Source: Aneurinibacillus soli
Lineage (GTDB): Bacteria > Bacillota > Bacilli > Aneurinibacillales > Aneurinibacillaceae
Length of the DNA stretch: 64,000 nt
Direction of reading: 5' to 3'
Assembly (NCBI RefSeq): GCF_002355375.1
Contig: NZ_AP017312.1
Span: forward strand, 1,691,001 to 1,755,000
The stretch's first letter is position 1, and every line of letters starts with the position of its first letter. The translations under genes and the position numbers were made by a program. Below are positions 1 to 9,572 of this stretch, piece after piece. A model generated the notes under the pieces. The model saw only the letters and a program-made list of their open reading frames with translations, made no database searches and had not been told where the DNA came from.

Positions 1-600
1 GGGGGCGCATCTGTAAGGAATTCGAAGCAACTGCTCGATGTCCTGCATCAGTATAAGGCGGGCGATACAGCTAAGCTGACGCTTATGCGTGACGGCAAGC
101 AGATCACCGCTTCTGTGCCGCTCAAGCCGCTTCCGGTAGCGGCCGGGGAGAAGCCGCGTGCCGGAATTGGCATCGCCTATCCGGACCCGGACGGCCCGAT
201 GACAGCGCGGGATGTACGGGTGCCAAAGAAGGTTGAGATTCAATCGGAAAGCATCGGCGGCCCGTCCGCAGGGCTGATGTTTACGCTGGAGATTTTAAGT
301 CAGCTTACACCGGGAGATTTGACAAAAGGCTATCGGATTGCCGGTACGGGTACGATACGCCAGGACGGAACCGTAGGACCGATCGGGGGCGCGTATCATA
401 AAGTGCGGGCGGCCGAGAAGATGAATGCGGATATTTTCTTTGCGCCGAATAACGAAGTAAAGCCGAATTCAAAGATGATTTCCAACTATGTGGAAGCGAA
501 AGAAGAAGCAGAGAAGCTTGGCATGAAGGTTAAAGTCGTGCCTGTGCGCACGGTCGATGATGCCCTGAACTATCTGAAGAGTCTCCCGCCTAAAGCATGA
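1..600 (+). CDS. sepM: SepM/YlbL-type PDZ-Lon serine protease (5' end outside window)
   Basis: The frame is open from base 1, so the gene starts upstream of the window. The first ~40 codons are the end of a PDZ domain; the rest is a Lon-type proteolytic domain. The nucleophile serine lies in GGPSAGLMF (codon about 265-267) and the partner lysine in GGAYHKVRAA (about 400-402), the Ser/Lys dyad of Lon proteases. Without an ATPase domain and with PDZ in front, it matches the membrane-anchored YlbL/SepM family, which trims secreted peptides and small membrane proteins outside the cell. The N-terminal membrane anchor is not visible here. The gene converges on ylbM with an 11-bp overlap. Confidence 0.9.
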   Translation, partial: GGASVRNSKQLLDVLHQYKAGDTAKLTLMRDGKQITASVPLKPLPVAAGEKPRAGIGIAYPDPDGPMTARDVRVPKKVEIQSESIGGPSAGLMFTLEILSQLTPGDLTKGYRIAGTGTIRQDGTVGPIGGAYHKVRAAEKMNADIFFAPNNEVKPNSKMISNYVEAKEEAEKLGMKVKVVPVRTVDDALNYLKSLPPKA

Positions 601-1807
601 TGGGTGTCTGCCAGTATTCTCGCTGCATCTCACGCAGACGCAGTTCAGTCGGATACGCTAGCGCATAAACAGAGGCAGCTCGTATATCAAGTGCAAGCAG
701 CGGATGTTTTTCTTTTGGTACGCGTGTTAGGATCGGCACGCGTGCCGTTTTTTTCATCTGGCGTAATAGTTCACGCCCTGTATCCGAGAAGCCAAGCACC
801 CGGATGTAGGAAGGACCTTCTGCTGTGGCCTGCTTCATTTGATCACGTGTCACATGGAGCATACTATACAGAAGTAGCCGCTGCAGGCGTGTCCAGGTGT
901 ATCGTTTGGTTTTGAGTGATTCCATCAATTCATGGAACGTAGCAGCGTGTGGCAGGGCCGCGAGCAGCCGATGTTCAAGCCCCTCTGTCATTTCGTGCAG
1001 GAGAGCTAACTCCTCTGGTGTCTGGGTAAGCAGGGTGTGCTGCACATGCGGGAAAAAGGCGTCCCATGTAACCGGAAACCGTCCTGAACTCTGCTCGTTT
1101 GCAAGTACTGCCAGTGTGGAAGACGGCACATAAGGCTCGATGGTCATAAGGCTCCCTGATTCAAGCAGGTGCTTGCGCAGGGCGGTGGCGCTGGCGATGC
1201 GTGTATCAGTCATTTCCGTATCATGGTAGCCGGCTTTCTGACGTGTGATGGTAGCAGGAATAATCGAGCTACCTAGGCGGCGGAGTGCCAGACAGTAGTT
1301 CAATCCGAGAATGTTGTTTGGCTCACTTGTGTCTTTCTGTGCGTCTGCATCGCCAAGTAGCTGTGCAGCTGCACGGCCATAGGCAGTTGGATAGCTGACA
1401 CCTCTTGCTAGTTCTCGAGCAAAAACTGTGCGAAATACATCTGGTTCGTCTGTCAGAAGGGAAGCGAGCTTTTGGATGCGCTCAATTTGTCCGCTTTCCG
1501 AACCGAAGCATAGTGTGTCGACGATGCCAGTCGCATCAAGCGTGGCTGTGGCCCCAAATGCGAACTGCTCTGCATTCTGGGCTGCATACGCGAACGGGAT
1601 CTCCAGTACCAGATCGGCGCCCATGCGAAGCGCCATCTCGGTACGGGCCCATTTGCCTGCAATTGCCGGTTCGCCACGCTGAAGAAAATATCCGCTCATC
1701 ACGATAATAGCTGCCTCCGCCTTTGTTTGTTTTTTTGCTTCCGTAAAGTGGTATACATGTCCATTGTGGAGGGGATTGTATTCTACAACGAGCCCAACCG
1801 TTCGCAT
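590..1807 (-). CDS. tmcAL: tRNA(Met) cytidine acetate ligase
   Basis: 405 residues. The N-terminus has VVEYNPLHNGHVYHF, the nucleotidyltransferase HxGH signature of the YlbM/TmcAL family. TmcAL activates acetate with ATP and transfers it to the wobble cytidine of elongator tRNA-Met (ac4C34); that function is known for the Bacillus protein and inferred here. Length is normal for the family. It overlaps the end of the sepM gene tail to tail. The ylbL-ylbM neighbourhood matches Bacillus. Confidence 0.92.
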   Translation of the reverse strand: MRTVGLVVEYNPLHNGHVYHFTEAKKQTKAEAAIIVMSGYFLQRGEPAIAGKWARTEMALRMGADLVLEIPFAYAAQNAEQFAFGATATLDATGIVDTLCFGSESGQIERIQKLASLLTDEPDVFRTVFARELARGVSYPTAYGRAAAQLLGDADAQKDTSEPNNILGLNYCLALRRLGSSIIPATITRQKAGYHDTEMTDTRIASATALRKHLLESGSLMTIEPYVPSSTLAVLANEQSSGRFPVTWDAFFPHVQHTLLTQTPEELALLHEMTEGLEHRLLAALPHAATFHELMESLKTKRYTWTRLQRLLLYSMLHVTRDQMKQATAEGPSYIRVLGFSDTGRELLRQMKKTARVPILTRVPKEKHPLLALDIRAASVYALAYPTELRLREMQREYWQTPIML

Positions 1808-1860
1808 CGCAGATCACTTCCTTTTTCCGATGTATTTATCCTGATTTTAGCATGTTATGA

Positions 1861-1890
1861 TTGACATGACACGTGATAAGCCGATATAAT
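1861..1890 (+). promoter_or_regulatory. Sigma-A promoter for yceD-rpmF
   Basis: TTGACA (1861-1866), an 18-bp spacer, then TATAAT (1885-1890): both boxes match consensus perfectly. It sits in the divergent gap between tmcAL and yceD and reads into yceD 33 bp later. Confidence 0.8.
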
Positions 1891-1922
1891 TATTCTTGTT
1901 GCTCGAAATGAGGTCACAAATT

Positions 1923-2441
1923 ATGAAACTTCAAAAAAATGCACTGATACAGTTGCATGGCAGACACTTACCGCTTGATGAGACGGTTGAATTGAATCTA
2001 ACTCGCCGTCATCTCCAGCTTGTCGAAGCAAAGCCGGCCCATTTTACCGGAGAAGCGTTCGCAGCCACTGGTCTCTTCATTGTAGAAGGCCGGTTGACGG
2101 GTGAACTGACTATGGAGTGTGCCCGCTGTTTAAAACATTTTCCTTATTCCTATACTGTAGGAATCAAGGAGACGTTCATGGACGAGAAAGCGATTGAGTT
2201 TGAAGTCAATGACGAAATGGAGATTCACCCGATCGAAGGCGAAGAGATGGATGTGACGCCTTATCTTGAAGGCGCGGTTCTACTTGAGTTGCCGCATACG
2301 CTCGTTTGCAGTGATGACTGCAAGGGACTATGCCCGGAGTGTGGGACGAATCGGAATGACAAAGATTGCGGCTGCGTTGTCGAACGCATCGACCCGCGTC
2401 TGGCGGTTCTGGGTGAACTTTTTGGAAAGCAGGATAAATAA
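1923..2441 (+). CDS. yceD: YceD/DUF177 family protein
   Basis: 172 residues from the ATG at 1923, chosen because GAGG lies 9 bases before it; in-frame starts at 1896 (TTG) and 1908 (ATG) lack a good ribosome site. It carries the DUF177 cysteine pattern: one CxxC in ECARCLKHF and a second in CKGLCPECG, followed by a C-x-C. DUF177 proteins are almost always encoded just before rpmF, as here, and are linked to 23S rRNA or large-subunit maturation in plants and E. coli. The precise role in Firmicutes is not settled. Confidence 0.9.
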   Translation: MKLQKNALIQLHGRHLPLDETVELNLTRRHLQLVEAKPAHFTGEAFAATGLFIVEGRLTGELTMECARCLKHFPYSYTVGIKETFMDEKAIEFEVNDEMEIHPIEGEEMDVTPYLEGAVLLELPHTLVCSDDCKGLCPECGTNRNDKDCGCVVERIDPRLAVLGELFGKQDK

Positions 2442-2544
2442 AGCTTTTCAAGCTCAGCAAAATCAGGTATGATGATTGTTGTTTTGGTGGACATCCCATC
2501 AAATTGACGATTTTTATTGTAATCCGGTGAAGGGGGTGGGATAA

Positions 2545-2721
2545 ATGGCAGTACCTCAAAGACGTACATCGAAAACTCGCAAAAACAAGCGTCGGACTCA
2601 CTTCAAACTTGAAGTGCCGGGCATGGTAAAATGCCCTGAGTGTGGCGAAATGAAACTGGCTCACCGCGTATGCAAAAGCTGCGGCACATACAAAGGCAAC
2701 CAGGTTGTGAACAATGCGTAA
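2545..2721 (+). CDS. rpmF: Ribosomal protein L32
   Basis: 58 residues, beginning [17 protein letters not shown] and carrying a four-cysteine zinc ribbon (CPEC...CKSC). This is the zinc-binding (C+) form of L32. Ribosome site AGGGGGTGGG lies upstream. It is co-transcribed with yceD and followed at once by a strong terminator. Confidence 0.97.
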   Translation: MAVPQRRTSKTRKNKRRTHFKLEVPGMVKCPECGEMKLAHRVCKSCGTYKGNQVVNNA

Positions 2722-2730
2722 TGCATCATA

Positions 2731-2767
2731 AGAGACAGGATGATTTCGATCATCCTGTCTCTTTTTG
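2731..2767 (+). terminator. Terminator after rpmF
   Basis: Stem AGAGACAGGATGA with its complement around a 6-base loop, followed by a T run. It closes the yceD-rpmF unit. Confidence 0.9.
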
Positions 2768-2852
2768 TCATGTTTTGGCTGCTTTTCTGTGTATGCAGGA
2801 AACGGACTTTTTAGCACGAAAATGTAGTTCATACACATTTTTAAATTTGTGG

Positions 2853-2881
2853 TTGTTATTTTCTATTTCGTTCTATATACT
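2853..2881 (+). promoter_or_regulatory. Promoter of the fapR-fab operon
   Basis: TTGTTA (2853-2858), 17-bp spacer, TATACT (2876-2881). The FapR box begins 5 bp after the -10 box, so bound repressor would cover the transcription start. Confidence 0.65.
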
Positions 2882-2885
2882 GCTA

Positions 2886-2902
2886 TTAGTAGCTGGTCAT
2901 AA
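2886..2902 (+). promoter_or_regulatory. FapR operator
   Basis: TTAGTAGCTGGTCATAA matches the 17-bp Bacillus FapR box (TTAGTACCTAGTCTTAA, recalled from the literature) at 14 of 17 positions. Its place just downstream of the -10 box of fapR fits autorepression that malonyl-CoA relieves. Confidence 0.65.
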
Positions 2903-2941
2903 GTACGGCAGATACGCACTAGCAGTATGGGTGGTGAAACG

Positions 2942-3535
2942 ATGGCTCGACTTAGTAAGAAGAGCCGCCAGGAAGCGCTCCACATGCTTCTTGCAGAAAG
3001 CCCGTTTTATACGGATGAGGAACTGGCTGAGCATTTTAGAGTGAGCATTCAGACGATCCGGCTTGATCGACTTGAACTGGGAATTCCTGAGGTGCGCGAG
3101 CGTATTAAGAATGTCGCGCAGCAAAATCATGGAGAAGTGAAGTCTCTTCCGATTGAAGAGGTAGTCGGGGAACTGGTTGATCTACAGCTAGACCATTCTG
3201 CTATTTCTCTTCTTGATATTACAGAGGAACATATTTTTTCCCGTACACATGTGGCTCGGGGGCATCATATTTTTGCCCAGGCCAATTCGCTTGCTGTAGC
3301 GGTCATTGATGCAGCTGTCGTGCTTACAGCAGCGGCTCGCATTCGGTATGTGCGGCCAGTGCGACTCGGGGAGCGTCTTGTGGCTAAGGCAGTTGTTCGA
3401 GAGACGCAGGGAGAGCAGAGCAAGGTCAGAGTCGAGACACGCGTGCAGGATGAGCTCGTATTCAGTGGGACATTCCGTGTGTACCGTATGCCAGATTTTG
3501 ATGCGCATGCCAGTGGCAAACAGGAGGACATATGA
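2942..3535 (+). CDS. fapR: Fatty acid biosynthesis transcriptional repressor FapR
   Basis: 197 residues from ATG 2942 (GGGTGGTG before it; the in-frame ATG at 2927 has no ribosome site). The N-terminal ~60 residues form a DeoR-like helix-turn-helix (EELAEHFRVSIQTIRLDRLELGIPE), followed by a hot-dog domain that binds malonyl-CoA in this family. Ligand binding releases DNA and turns on lipid synthesis. It heads the operon that it controls and overlaps plsX by four bases (ATGA). Confidence 0.95.
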   Translation: MARLSKKSRQEALHMLLAESPFYTDEELAEHFRVSIQTIRLDRLELGIPEVRERIKNVAQQNHGEVKSLPIEEVVGELVDLQLDHSAISLLDITEEHIFSRTHVARGHHIFAQANSLAVAVIDAAVVLTAAARIRYVRPVRLGERLVAKAVVRETQGEQSKVRVETRVQDELVFSGTFRVYRMPDFDAHASGKQEDI

Positions 3536-4536
3536 TTATTGCAATAGATGCGATGGGCGGAGATCTCGCTCCGAACTCGAACGTAGAAGGGGCGATTGCG
3601 GCGGCGCGTAAAATGTCGGAAGCGCGTCTTGTGCTTGTTGGAGATGAAGCAAGACTCCGTCCATTGCTTGCAGACGCACCGCAAAATATTGAAATTCGCC
3701 ATGCGGAAGAAGTGATTGCGACTGAGGAAGAGCCGGTAAAGGCGGTTCGACGCAAACGGGACTCTTCTCTCGTGGTCGGTGTCACAATGGTGAAAAACGG
3801 AGAAGCAGATGCGATTATCTCCGCGGGGAATACGGGAGCCTTAATGACAGCTGGACTTCTCATTACCGGACGCATTCCAGGGATTGATCGGCCTGCACTC
3901 AGTCCGATCATCCCGTCGGTCGATGGAGCGGGTGTGATGATTTTAGATGCGGGGGCCAATATGGATGCCCATCCGGAACATCTCCTGCAGTACGCCGTGA
4001 TGGGAAGCATTTATGCAGAGAAGGTCATGGGAGTATCGAGACCGCGCATCGGGCTTTTGAATGTAGGAACCGAAGAGAAGAAAGGGAACGAGTTGACGAA
4101 AGCGACATACGGGTTGCTAACGAATAGTTCTCTGAATTTTGTCGGAAACGTCGAAGGCCGCGACATCATGGAGCATGTGTGTGATGTGGTTGTGTGTGAC
4201 GGCTTTTCCGGTAACATTTTGATCAAAACAATGGAAGGTATGGCGAAGACATTACTCGGCGCGTTGAAAGAAGAATTTACGCGCAGTCTGACGAGCCAGC
4301 TTGGAGCCATGATGCTTCGCTCGGGATTCAAACGAGTGAAAACACAAATGGACTACACCGAGCACGGAGGTGCCCTGCTCATGGGGGTTCAGGGCACCTG
4401 CATTAAAGCGCATGGCTCTTCGAATGCCCTGGCGATTCAGCGTACGATCGAGCAGGCGTGCAAGTTTATCGCGCAAGGTGTCAATGGGCTGATCGCTCAT
4501 GAAATCCAAAAAGAAAGCGGGGATCTACATGCATAG
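3532..4536 (+). CDS. plsX: Phosphate acyltransferase PlsX
   Basis: 334 residues, MIIAIDAMGGDLAPNSNVEGA at the N-terminus, the PlsX signature. It makes acyl-phosphate from acyl-ACP, the donor for PlsY in the first step of phospholipid synthesis; it is a peripheral membrane enzyme. Translationally coupled to fapR (ATGA overlap) and overlaps the start of fabH by 8 bases. Confidence 0.96.
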   Translation: MIIAIDAMGGDLAPNSNVEGAIAAARKMSEARLVLVGDEARLRPLLADAPQNIEIRHAEEVIATEEEPVKAVRRKRDSSLVVGVTMVKNGEADAIISAGNTGALMTAGLLITGRIPGIDRPALSPIIPSVDGAGVMILDAGANMDAHPEHLLQYAVMGSIYAEKVMGVSRPRIGLLNVGTEEKKGNELTKATYGLLTNSSLNFVGNVEGRDIMEHVCDVVVCDGFSGNILIKTMEGMAKTLLGALKEEFTRSLTSQLGAMMLRSGFKRVKTQMDYTEHGGALLMGVQGTCIKAHGSSNALAIQRTIEQACKFIAQGVNGLIAHEIQKESGDLHA

Positions 4537-5548
4537 TACACAGCATGCAGTGGGAATTCTTTCGACTGGTCGTTATTTGCCAGACAAGGTAATTACAAAC
4601 GCAGATTTGGAAAAAATGGTAGATACATCAGATGAGTGGATCGTAACACGTACCGGCATTCGTGAGCGTCGGATGGCAGCAGAAGGAGAGACAACGTCTG
4701 ATCTGGCAGTCAAAGCGGCGCAAAATGCACTGAATAAAGCTGGTGTTTCCGCAGAGCAGCTCGATCTGATTATTATTGCAACAGCTACGCCGGATATGTT
4801 TTTCCCATCGACAGCCTGTCTGGTGCAAGAGCGAATCGGCGCGAAGAAAGCGGCGGCGTTCGATCTGTCGGCAGCGTGTTCGGGCTTTTTGTATGGCACA
4901 TCGGTTGCCGCCCAGTTTATTAAGAATGGAATGTACCGCTATGCGCTCGTCATTGGCGTTGAGACGCTTTCAAAAATTGTCGACTGGACGGACCGGAATA
5001 CATGCGTGCTGTTCGGGGACGGAGCGGGTGCGGTTGTGCTCGGGCCGGTAGAAGAGGGCATGGGTTTTCTATCATTTGAGCTGGGCGCGGACGGAAGCGG
5101 CGCGGAACTGTTGAAACTTGAGGCGGGAGGGTCCCGCAAGCCGGTCGCGACAGTAGAGCCGGGCAGCCGTGATAATTATGTGCATATGGCGGGCAGCGAG
5201 GTGTTCAAGTTCGCTGTTCGTGCGATGAACACAGCTTCAGACAATGCGGTAGCCAAAGCCGGGATTACGAAAGAGCAAGTAGACTTCCTTGTTCCGCATC
5301 AGGCTAACCTGCGCATTATCGATTCAGCGGTAAAACGTCTGGGGCTTCGGGATGATAAAGTAGTTATTAATCTTAATAAGTATGGCAATATGTCTTCTGC
5401 TTCCATTCCGGTAGCGCTTGATGAAGCGGTAAGTGAGGGACGCATCAAAGAAGGTGACACGCTTGTGCTTGTCGGCTTCGGTGGCGGACTTACATGGGGT
5501 GCATCGGTGATGAAATGGAGCACGGCTGAGAAAAAAGAGGTGGAATAA
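4529..5548 (+). CDS. fabH: Beta-ketoacyl-ACP synthase III
   Basis: 339 residues from ATG 4529, preceded by AGCGGGGAT; the in-frame ATG at 4499 would lie inside plsX. Catalytic triad is visible: Cys in DLSAACSGF, His in VPHQANLRI and Asn in NKYGNMSSAS. FabH condenses acetyl- or branched acyl-CoA with malonyl-ACP and so sets the chain start. The fabD start codon follows its stop directly. Confidence 0.96.
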   Translation: MHSTQHAVGILSTGRYLPDKVITNADLEKMVDTSDEWIVTRTGIRERRMAAEGETTSDLAVKAAQNALNKAGVSAEQLDLIIIATATPDMFFPSTACLVQERIGAKKAAAFDLSAACSGFLYGTSVAAQFIKNGMYRYALVIGVETLSKIVDWTDRNTCVLFGDGAGAVVLGPVEEGMGFLSFELGADGSGAELLKLEAGGSRKPVATVEPGSRDNYVHMAGSEVFKFAVRAMNTASDNAVAKAGITKEQVDFLVPHQANLRIIDSAVKRLGLRDDKVVINLNKYGNMSSASIPVALDEAVSEGRIKEGDTLVLVGFGGGLTWGASVMKWSTAEKKEVE

Positions 5549-6508
5549 ATGAGCAAAACCGCATTCTTATTCCCAGGACAGGGATCGCAGTTTGTCGGCA
5601 TGGGAGCTGACTTTTACGAAACAGAAGCATCGGCTAAGGTAGTATTCGATGCCGCAGATGAAGCACTTGGATTCTCACTTTCCGAGCTTTGCTTTAACGG
5701 ACCAGAAGATGAATTGCGCTTAACAGCGAATACGCAGCCAGCGATTTTGACAGCAAGCATTGCGGTACTCCGCGTATTAAATGAGAAGTGTAACATTCGT
5801 CCGGATTTTACCGCCGGACATAGCCTGGGAGAATATTCGGCACTCGTAGCGGCTGATGCGCTTGTGTTTGAAGACGCTGTCCAGATCGTTCGGGCACGTG
5901 GACAGTACATGGAAGAAGCAGTACCGGCCGGACAAGGTGCAATGGCTGCTATTATGGGCATGGAGCGAGATGCACTTGATGCAGTATGCCAGGAAGTAAC
6001 AACAGCCGGATATCCTGTACAGCTAGCGAATCTGAATTCGCCGGGACAGATCGTCATCTCTGGCAGTGCGGAAGGGGTAGCGCGTGCTAGCGAAGCTGCC
6101 AAGGCTGCCGGTGCGAAGCGAGCGATTCCGCTCAATGTAAGCGGGCCATTCCATTCGATGTTGATGAAGCCTGCTGCAGAGAAGCTTGAAGGTAAGCTTG
6201 CGGATTATGCGGTGAACGATGCGTACATTCCGGTTGTGGCCAACGTATCTGCACAGTCCGTACGGGAAGCCGATCATATTCGCCATGCGCTTATTGAGCA
6301 GGTAGCATCGCCTGTGCTATGGGAAGATACGGTGCGCTATTTGCTTGACCAAGGCGTGGACCGCTTTATTGAGATCGGACCAGGCACGGTATTGACCGGA
6401 CTTGTGAAAAAAGTAGACCGTAGTGTGCAAACGCTGTCCATTCAGGATGCGGCAACACTCGAAAAGGCGCTTGCCGTGCTGGCGGAAGCGGAACAGGGGG
6501 AGAACTAG
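5549..6508 (+). CDS. fabD: Malonyl-CoA:ACP transacylase
   Basis: 319 residues. The active-site serine is in the motif [10 protein letters not shown] and the early QPAI element is present (NTQPAIL). FabD loads malonyl groups on ACP. It starts directly after the fabH stop and ends one base before the fabG start codon, so this is a tightly packed operon. Confidence 0.96.
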   Translation: MSKTAFLFPGQGSQFVGMGADFYETEASAKVVFDAADEALGFSLSELCFNGPEDELRLTANTQPAILTASIAVLRVLNEKCNIRPDFTAGHSLGEYSALVAADALVFEDAVQIVRARGQYMEEAVPAGQGAMAAIMGMERDALDAVCQEVTTAGYPVQLANLNSPGQIVISGSAEGVARASEAAKAAGAKRAIPLNVSGPFHSMLMKPAAEKLEGKLADYAVNDAYIPVVANVSAQSVREADHIRHALIEQVASPVLWEDTVRYLLDQGVDRFIEIGPGTVLTGLVKKVDRSVQTLSIQDAATLEKALAVLAEAEQGEN

Positions 6509-6509
6509 A

Positions 6510-7250
6510 ATGCTGAATGGAAAAGTGGCGCTTGTTACAGGTGGTTCACGTGGCATTGGCCGTGCGATTGCCCTTACGCTCGCAGAAGCCGGAGCGGATG
6601 TAGCGATCAATTATGCAGGCAATGAGGCGGCTGCGCGTGAGACAGCTGATGCAGTAACGGCACTCGGGCGCAAAGCGATCATGATTAAGGCAGACGTGGC
6701 AAATGCCACAGAAGTAGACGCGATGGTGAAACAGACGATTGATGAGCTTGGTAGCGTTGATATTCTCGTCAATAATGCAGGCATTACCCGCGACAACTTG
6801 CTGATGCGTATGAAAGAAGAAGAATTTGACGATGTGATCGCGACCAATCTTAAAGGCGTGTTCAACTGTATCAAAGCGGTAACACGTCCGATGATGAAAG
6901 CACGCAGTGGCCGTATCATCAATATTTCTTCTGTTGTCGGTGTTATGGGGAATCCGGGCCAGGCGAATTACGTTGCAGCGAAAGCGGGCGTGATCGGCAT
7001 GACCAAATCCGTTGCACGTGAGCTGGCAAGTCGTGGCATTACCGTAAATGCGGTAGCACCAGGATTTATTGATACCGATATGACAGCGGTGCTTGGGGAA
7101 GATACGAAAGATACGCTTCTGACACAGATTCCACTCGCCCGTCTTGGCAAGCCGGAAGACGTGGCACATGTCGTCAAATTCGTTGCTTCAGACGAAGCTT
7201 CCTACATGACGGGCCAAGTATTTCATGTTGATGGTGGCATGTACATGTAA
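6510..7250 (+). CDS. fabG: 3-oxoacyl-ACP reductase
   Basis: 246 residues from ATG 6510, preceded by GGGGGAG; an upstream in-frame ATG at 6423 is inside fabD. It is a short-chain dehydrogenase with NADP-binding [14 protein letters not shown] and the Tyr-x3-Lys catalytic pair in NYVAAKAG. It reduces beta-ketoacyl-ACP in each elongation round. Confidence 0.96.
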   Translation: MLNGKVALVTGGSRGIGRAIALTLAEAGADVAINYAGNEAAARETADAVTALGRKAIMIKADVANATEVDAMVKQTIDELGSVDILVNNAGITRDNLLMRMKEEEFDDVIATNLKGVFNCIKAVTRPMMKARSGRIINISSVVGVMGNPGQANYVAAKAGVIGMTKSVARELASRGITVNAVAPGFIDTDMTAVLGEDTKDTLLTQIPLARLGKPEDVAHVVKFVASDEASYMTGQVFHVDGGMYM

Positions 7251-7299
7251 GGCATCGTATAATAGACGAATGACATTTCATTGAGAGGAGGTGAAGCAA

Positions 7300-7533
7300 A
7301 TGGCAGACACATTAGAACGCGTAAAGAAAATCATCGTAGATCGCCTCGGTGTTGACGAATCTGAAATCAAAGAAGAAGCTTCGTTCAAAGATGATCTTGG
7401 TGCGGATTCTCTGGACGTTGTAGAACTCGTTATGGAACTTGAAGACGAATTCGATCTTGAAATTTCTGACGAAGACGCAGAGAAAATCGCAACTGTGGGT
7501 GATGTAATCAAATACATACAGTCCCACAAGTAA
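7300..7533 (+). CDS. acpP: Acyl carrier protein
   Basis: 77 residues from ATG 7300 with the ribosome site GAGAGGAGGTG; a GTG at 7291 lies within that site. The DSL serine ([10 protein letters not shown]) receives the 4'-phosphopantetheine arm. The protein is small and very acidic, as usual. It sits between fabG and fabF as in Bacillus and E. coli. Confidence 0.97.
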   Translation: MADTLERVKKIIVDRLGVDESEIKEEASFKDDLGADSLDVVELVMELEDEFDLEISDEDAEKIATVGDVIKYIQSHK

Positions 7534-7556
7534 TATGAGAGTAACTGTTTTAGGAA

Positions 7557-7586
7557 AAAGTCCCGTATGTTTTATGCGGGACTTTC
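7557..7586 (+). terminator. Hairpin between acpP and fabF
   Basis: AAAGTCCCGTAT pairs with ATGCGGGACTTT around a short loop, but the tail (TTTCTCC) is only partly uridine. It probably works as a partial terminator or processing site that raises acpP mRNA relative to fabF. Confidence 0.5.
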
Positions 7587-7616
7587 TCCACATCTAGCTA
7601 TATTTCGAGGTGAACT

Positions 7617-8858
7617 ATGGAAAATCGCGTAGTAGTAACAGGTGTCGGTGCGGTCACACCGCTCGGCAATGACGCCAAAACATTCTGGGAAGCCCTGCTG
7701 GCAGGTAAATCCGGAGTGGGCATGATTACGGCGTTTGACACGACAGAGTATTCGGCGAAAATTGCAGCCGAAGTAAAAGATTTTAACCCGGAAGACTATA
7801 TTGACCGCAAAGACGTGAAGCGTACAGACCGTTTTGTACAGTTTGCGGTAGCGGCAGCTAAGATGGCCGTTGAAGATGCAGGTCTTGAAATTAACGAAGA
7901 AAATTCGGAGCGCATTGGTGTCTATATTGGTTCGGGCATTGGTGGCCTTGGCACGATGGAAGATCAGATCAAAATTTTGATGGAGAAAGGACCGCGCCGT
8001 ATTAGCCCGTTCTTCGTTCCAATGATGATCGCAAACATGGCATCTGGCCAGGCGTCGATTGCACTCGGTGCCAAGGGACCGAACAGTGCGGCGATTACAG
8101 CTTGTGCAAGTGCGACGCACTCGATTGGAGATGCATTCAAAATCATTCAGCGTGGTCACGCTGATGCCATGGTTACAGGCGGTTCGGAAGCATCCATTCG
8201 CCCGGTAGCAGTAGCGGGATTCAGCAATGCCAAGGCACTGTCTACACGTAATGACGAGCCTACGCGTGCAAGCCGACCGTTTGAGAAGGACCGCGATGGC
8301 TTTGTTATGGGCGAGGGTTCTGGCATTATCATTCTTGAATCGCTTGAACATGCGAAGAAACGTGGTGCGACGATTCTTGCAGAAGTCGTTGGCTATGGCA
8401 TGAGCGCGGATGCGTATCATGTGACACAACCGGCTCCGGGTGGAGAAGGTGCAGCACGGGCGATGAATATGGCGATTGCGGATGCAAAAGTGAAGCCGGA
8501 AGATATTAGCTACATTAATGCACACGGAACGTCTACAGGATACAACGACAAGTTTGAAACGATGGCGATTAAAAAATCGCTCGGCGATCATGCATACAAC
8601 GTAGCAATCAGTTCTACGAAGTCGATGACGGGTCACTTGCTCGGTGCAGCAGGCGGAATCGAGGCAATCGCTTCTGTACTTGCATTGCGCGATCAGATCG
8701 TGCCGCCGACGATCAACTATGAAACGCCGGACCCGGAATGTGATCTTGATTATGTGCCGAATGAAGCGAGAAAAATGGATGTAAACGTAGTAATGTCCAA
8801 CTCACTCGGTTTTGGTGGCCATAATGCAACCCTCGTTTTCAAAAAGTTTGTCGAGTAA
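7617..8858 (+). CDS. fabF: Beta-ketoacyl-ACP synthase II
   Basis: 413 residues. Catalytic cysteine in [14 protein letters not shown] and the two histidines in [11 protein letters not shown] and [11 protein letters not shown] are present. It elongates acyl-ACP and shapes membrane fluidity. It is the last fab gene of the cluster; rnc begins 6 bases later and is probably co-transcribed. Confidence 0.96.
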   Translation: MENRVVVTGVGAVTPLGNDAKTFWEALLAGKSGVGMITAFDTTEYSAKIAAEVKDFNPEDYIDRKDVKRTDRFVQFAVAAAKMAVEDAGLEINEENSERIGVYIGSGIGGLGTMEDQIKILMEKGPRRISPFFVPMMIANMASGQASIALGAKGPNSAAITACASATHSIGDAFKIIQRGHADAMVTGGSEASIRPVAVAGFSNAKALSTRNDEPTRASRPFEKDRDGFVMGEGSGIIILESLEHAKKRGATILAEVVGYGMSADAYHVTQPAPGGEGAARAMNMAIADAKVKPEDISYINAHGTSTGYNDKFETMAIKKSLGDHAYNVAISSTKSMTGHLLGAAGGIEAIASVLALRDQIVPPTINYETPDPECDLDYVPNEARKMDVNVVMSNSLGFGGHNATLVFKKFVE

Positions 8859-8864
8859 GGTGCG

Positions 8865-9572
8865 GTGGTGAGAGCGGTGGACTTTGCACGTTTCCAGAAT
8901 GAAATTGGTGTCCAATTCAAAAATGAAAAACTGCTCCGGCAAGCTTTTACACATTCCTCATATGTAAACGAGCACCGGGGCAAGCCGTTTCAGGATAATG
9001 AGCGGCTTGAATTTCTCGGTGATGCGGTGTTAGAGCTGACGATTTCGCAGTTTTTGTACCATCATTTTCCGAAAATGGCGGAAGGTGAGTTAACTAAATT
9101 ACGGGCTGCTGTCGTATGCGAACCGTCGCTTGTCATGTTTGCTAATCAGCTTCGCTTTGGCGATCTGATTTTGCTTGGCAAGGGTGAGGAGCTAACAGGC
9201 GGACGATTCCGCCCCGCGCTTCTTGCTGATGTGTTCGAAGCCTTCATCGGTGCACTGTATCTCGATCAGGGCATGGACGCCGTATCCCGTTTCCTGGAGA
9301 CATACGTGTATCCGCGTATTAATCGCGGTGAATTTATGCGCGTAACCGACTACAAAAGCCAACTGCAGGAATTCGTACAGCGTGACGGTCTTGGTGAGAT
9401 TCAGTACGCGATCGTTCAGGAACGGGGTCCGGCGCACAGCCGAGAGTTCGTATCTGAAGTCACACTGAATGGCAATGTGCTCGGTCAAGGAAAGGGACGA
9501 TCCAAGAAGGAAGCAGAGCAGCATGCAGCTTCGATGGCGATGAAAGAGCTGGCTGTCAAAAGACAGGCGTGA
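8865..9572 (+). CDS. rnc: Ribonuclease III
   Basis: 235 residues with a GTG start (a second GTG follows at once). The RNase III signature [14 protein letters not shown] (metal-binding Glu/Asp) and a C-terminal double-stranded-RNA-binding domain ([11 protein letters not shown]...[13 protein letters not shown]) are clear. It cuts double-stranded rRNA precursors and antisense pairs. It overlaps the next gene by four bases. Confidence 0.95.
   Translation: MVRAVDFARFQNEIGVQFKNEKLLRQAFTHSSYVNEHRGKPFQDNERLEFLGDAVLELTISQFLYHHFPKMAEGELTKLRAAVVCEPSLVMFANQLRFGDLILLGKGEELTGGRFRPALLADVFEAFIGALYLDQGMDAVSRFLETYVYPRINRGEFMRVTDYKSQLQEFVQRDGLGEIQYAIVQERGPAHSREFVSEVTLNGNVLGQGKGRSKKEAEQHAASMAMKELAVKRQA

Noticed and set aside
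2206-2838. 210-codon minus-strand frame across yceD-rpmF
   Set aside because: It covers the rpmF terminator and two well-supported plus-strand genes; cysteine/serine-rich noise typical of antisense frames.
7572-8636. Long open frame (354 codons) on the minus strand opposite fabF
   Set aside because: It is the mirror of a highly conserved gene with all catalytic motifs on the plus strand; no ribosome site and no sensible protein features.
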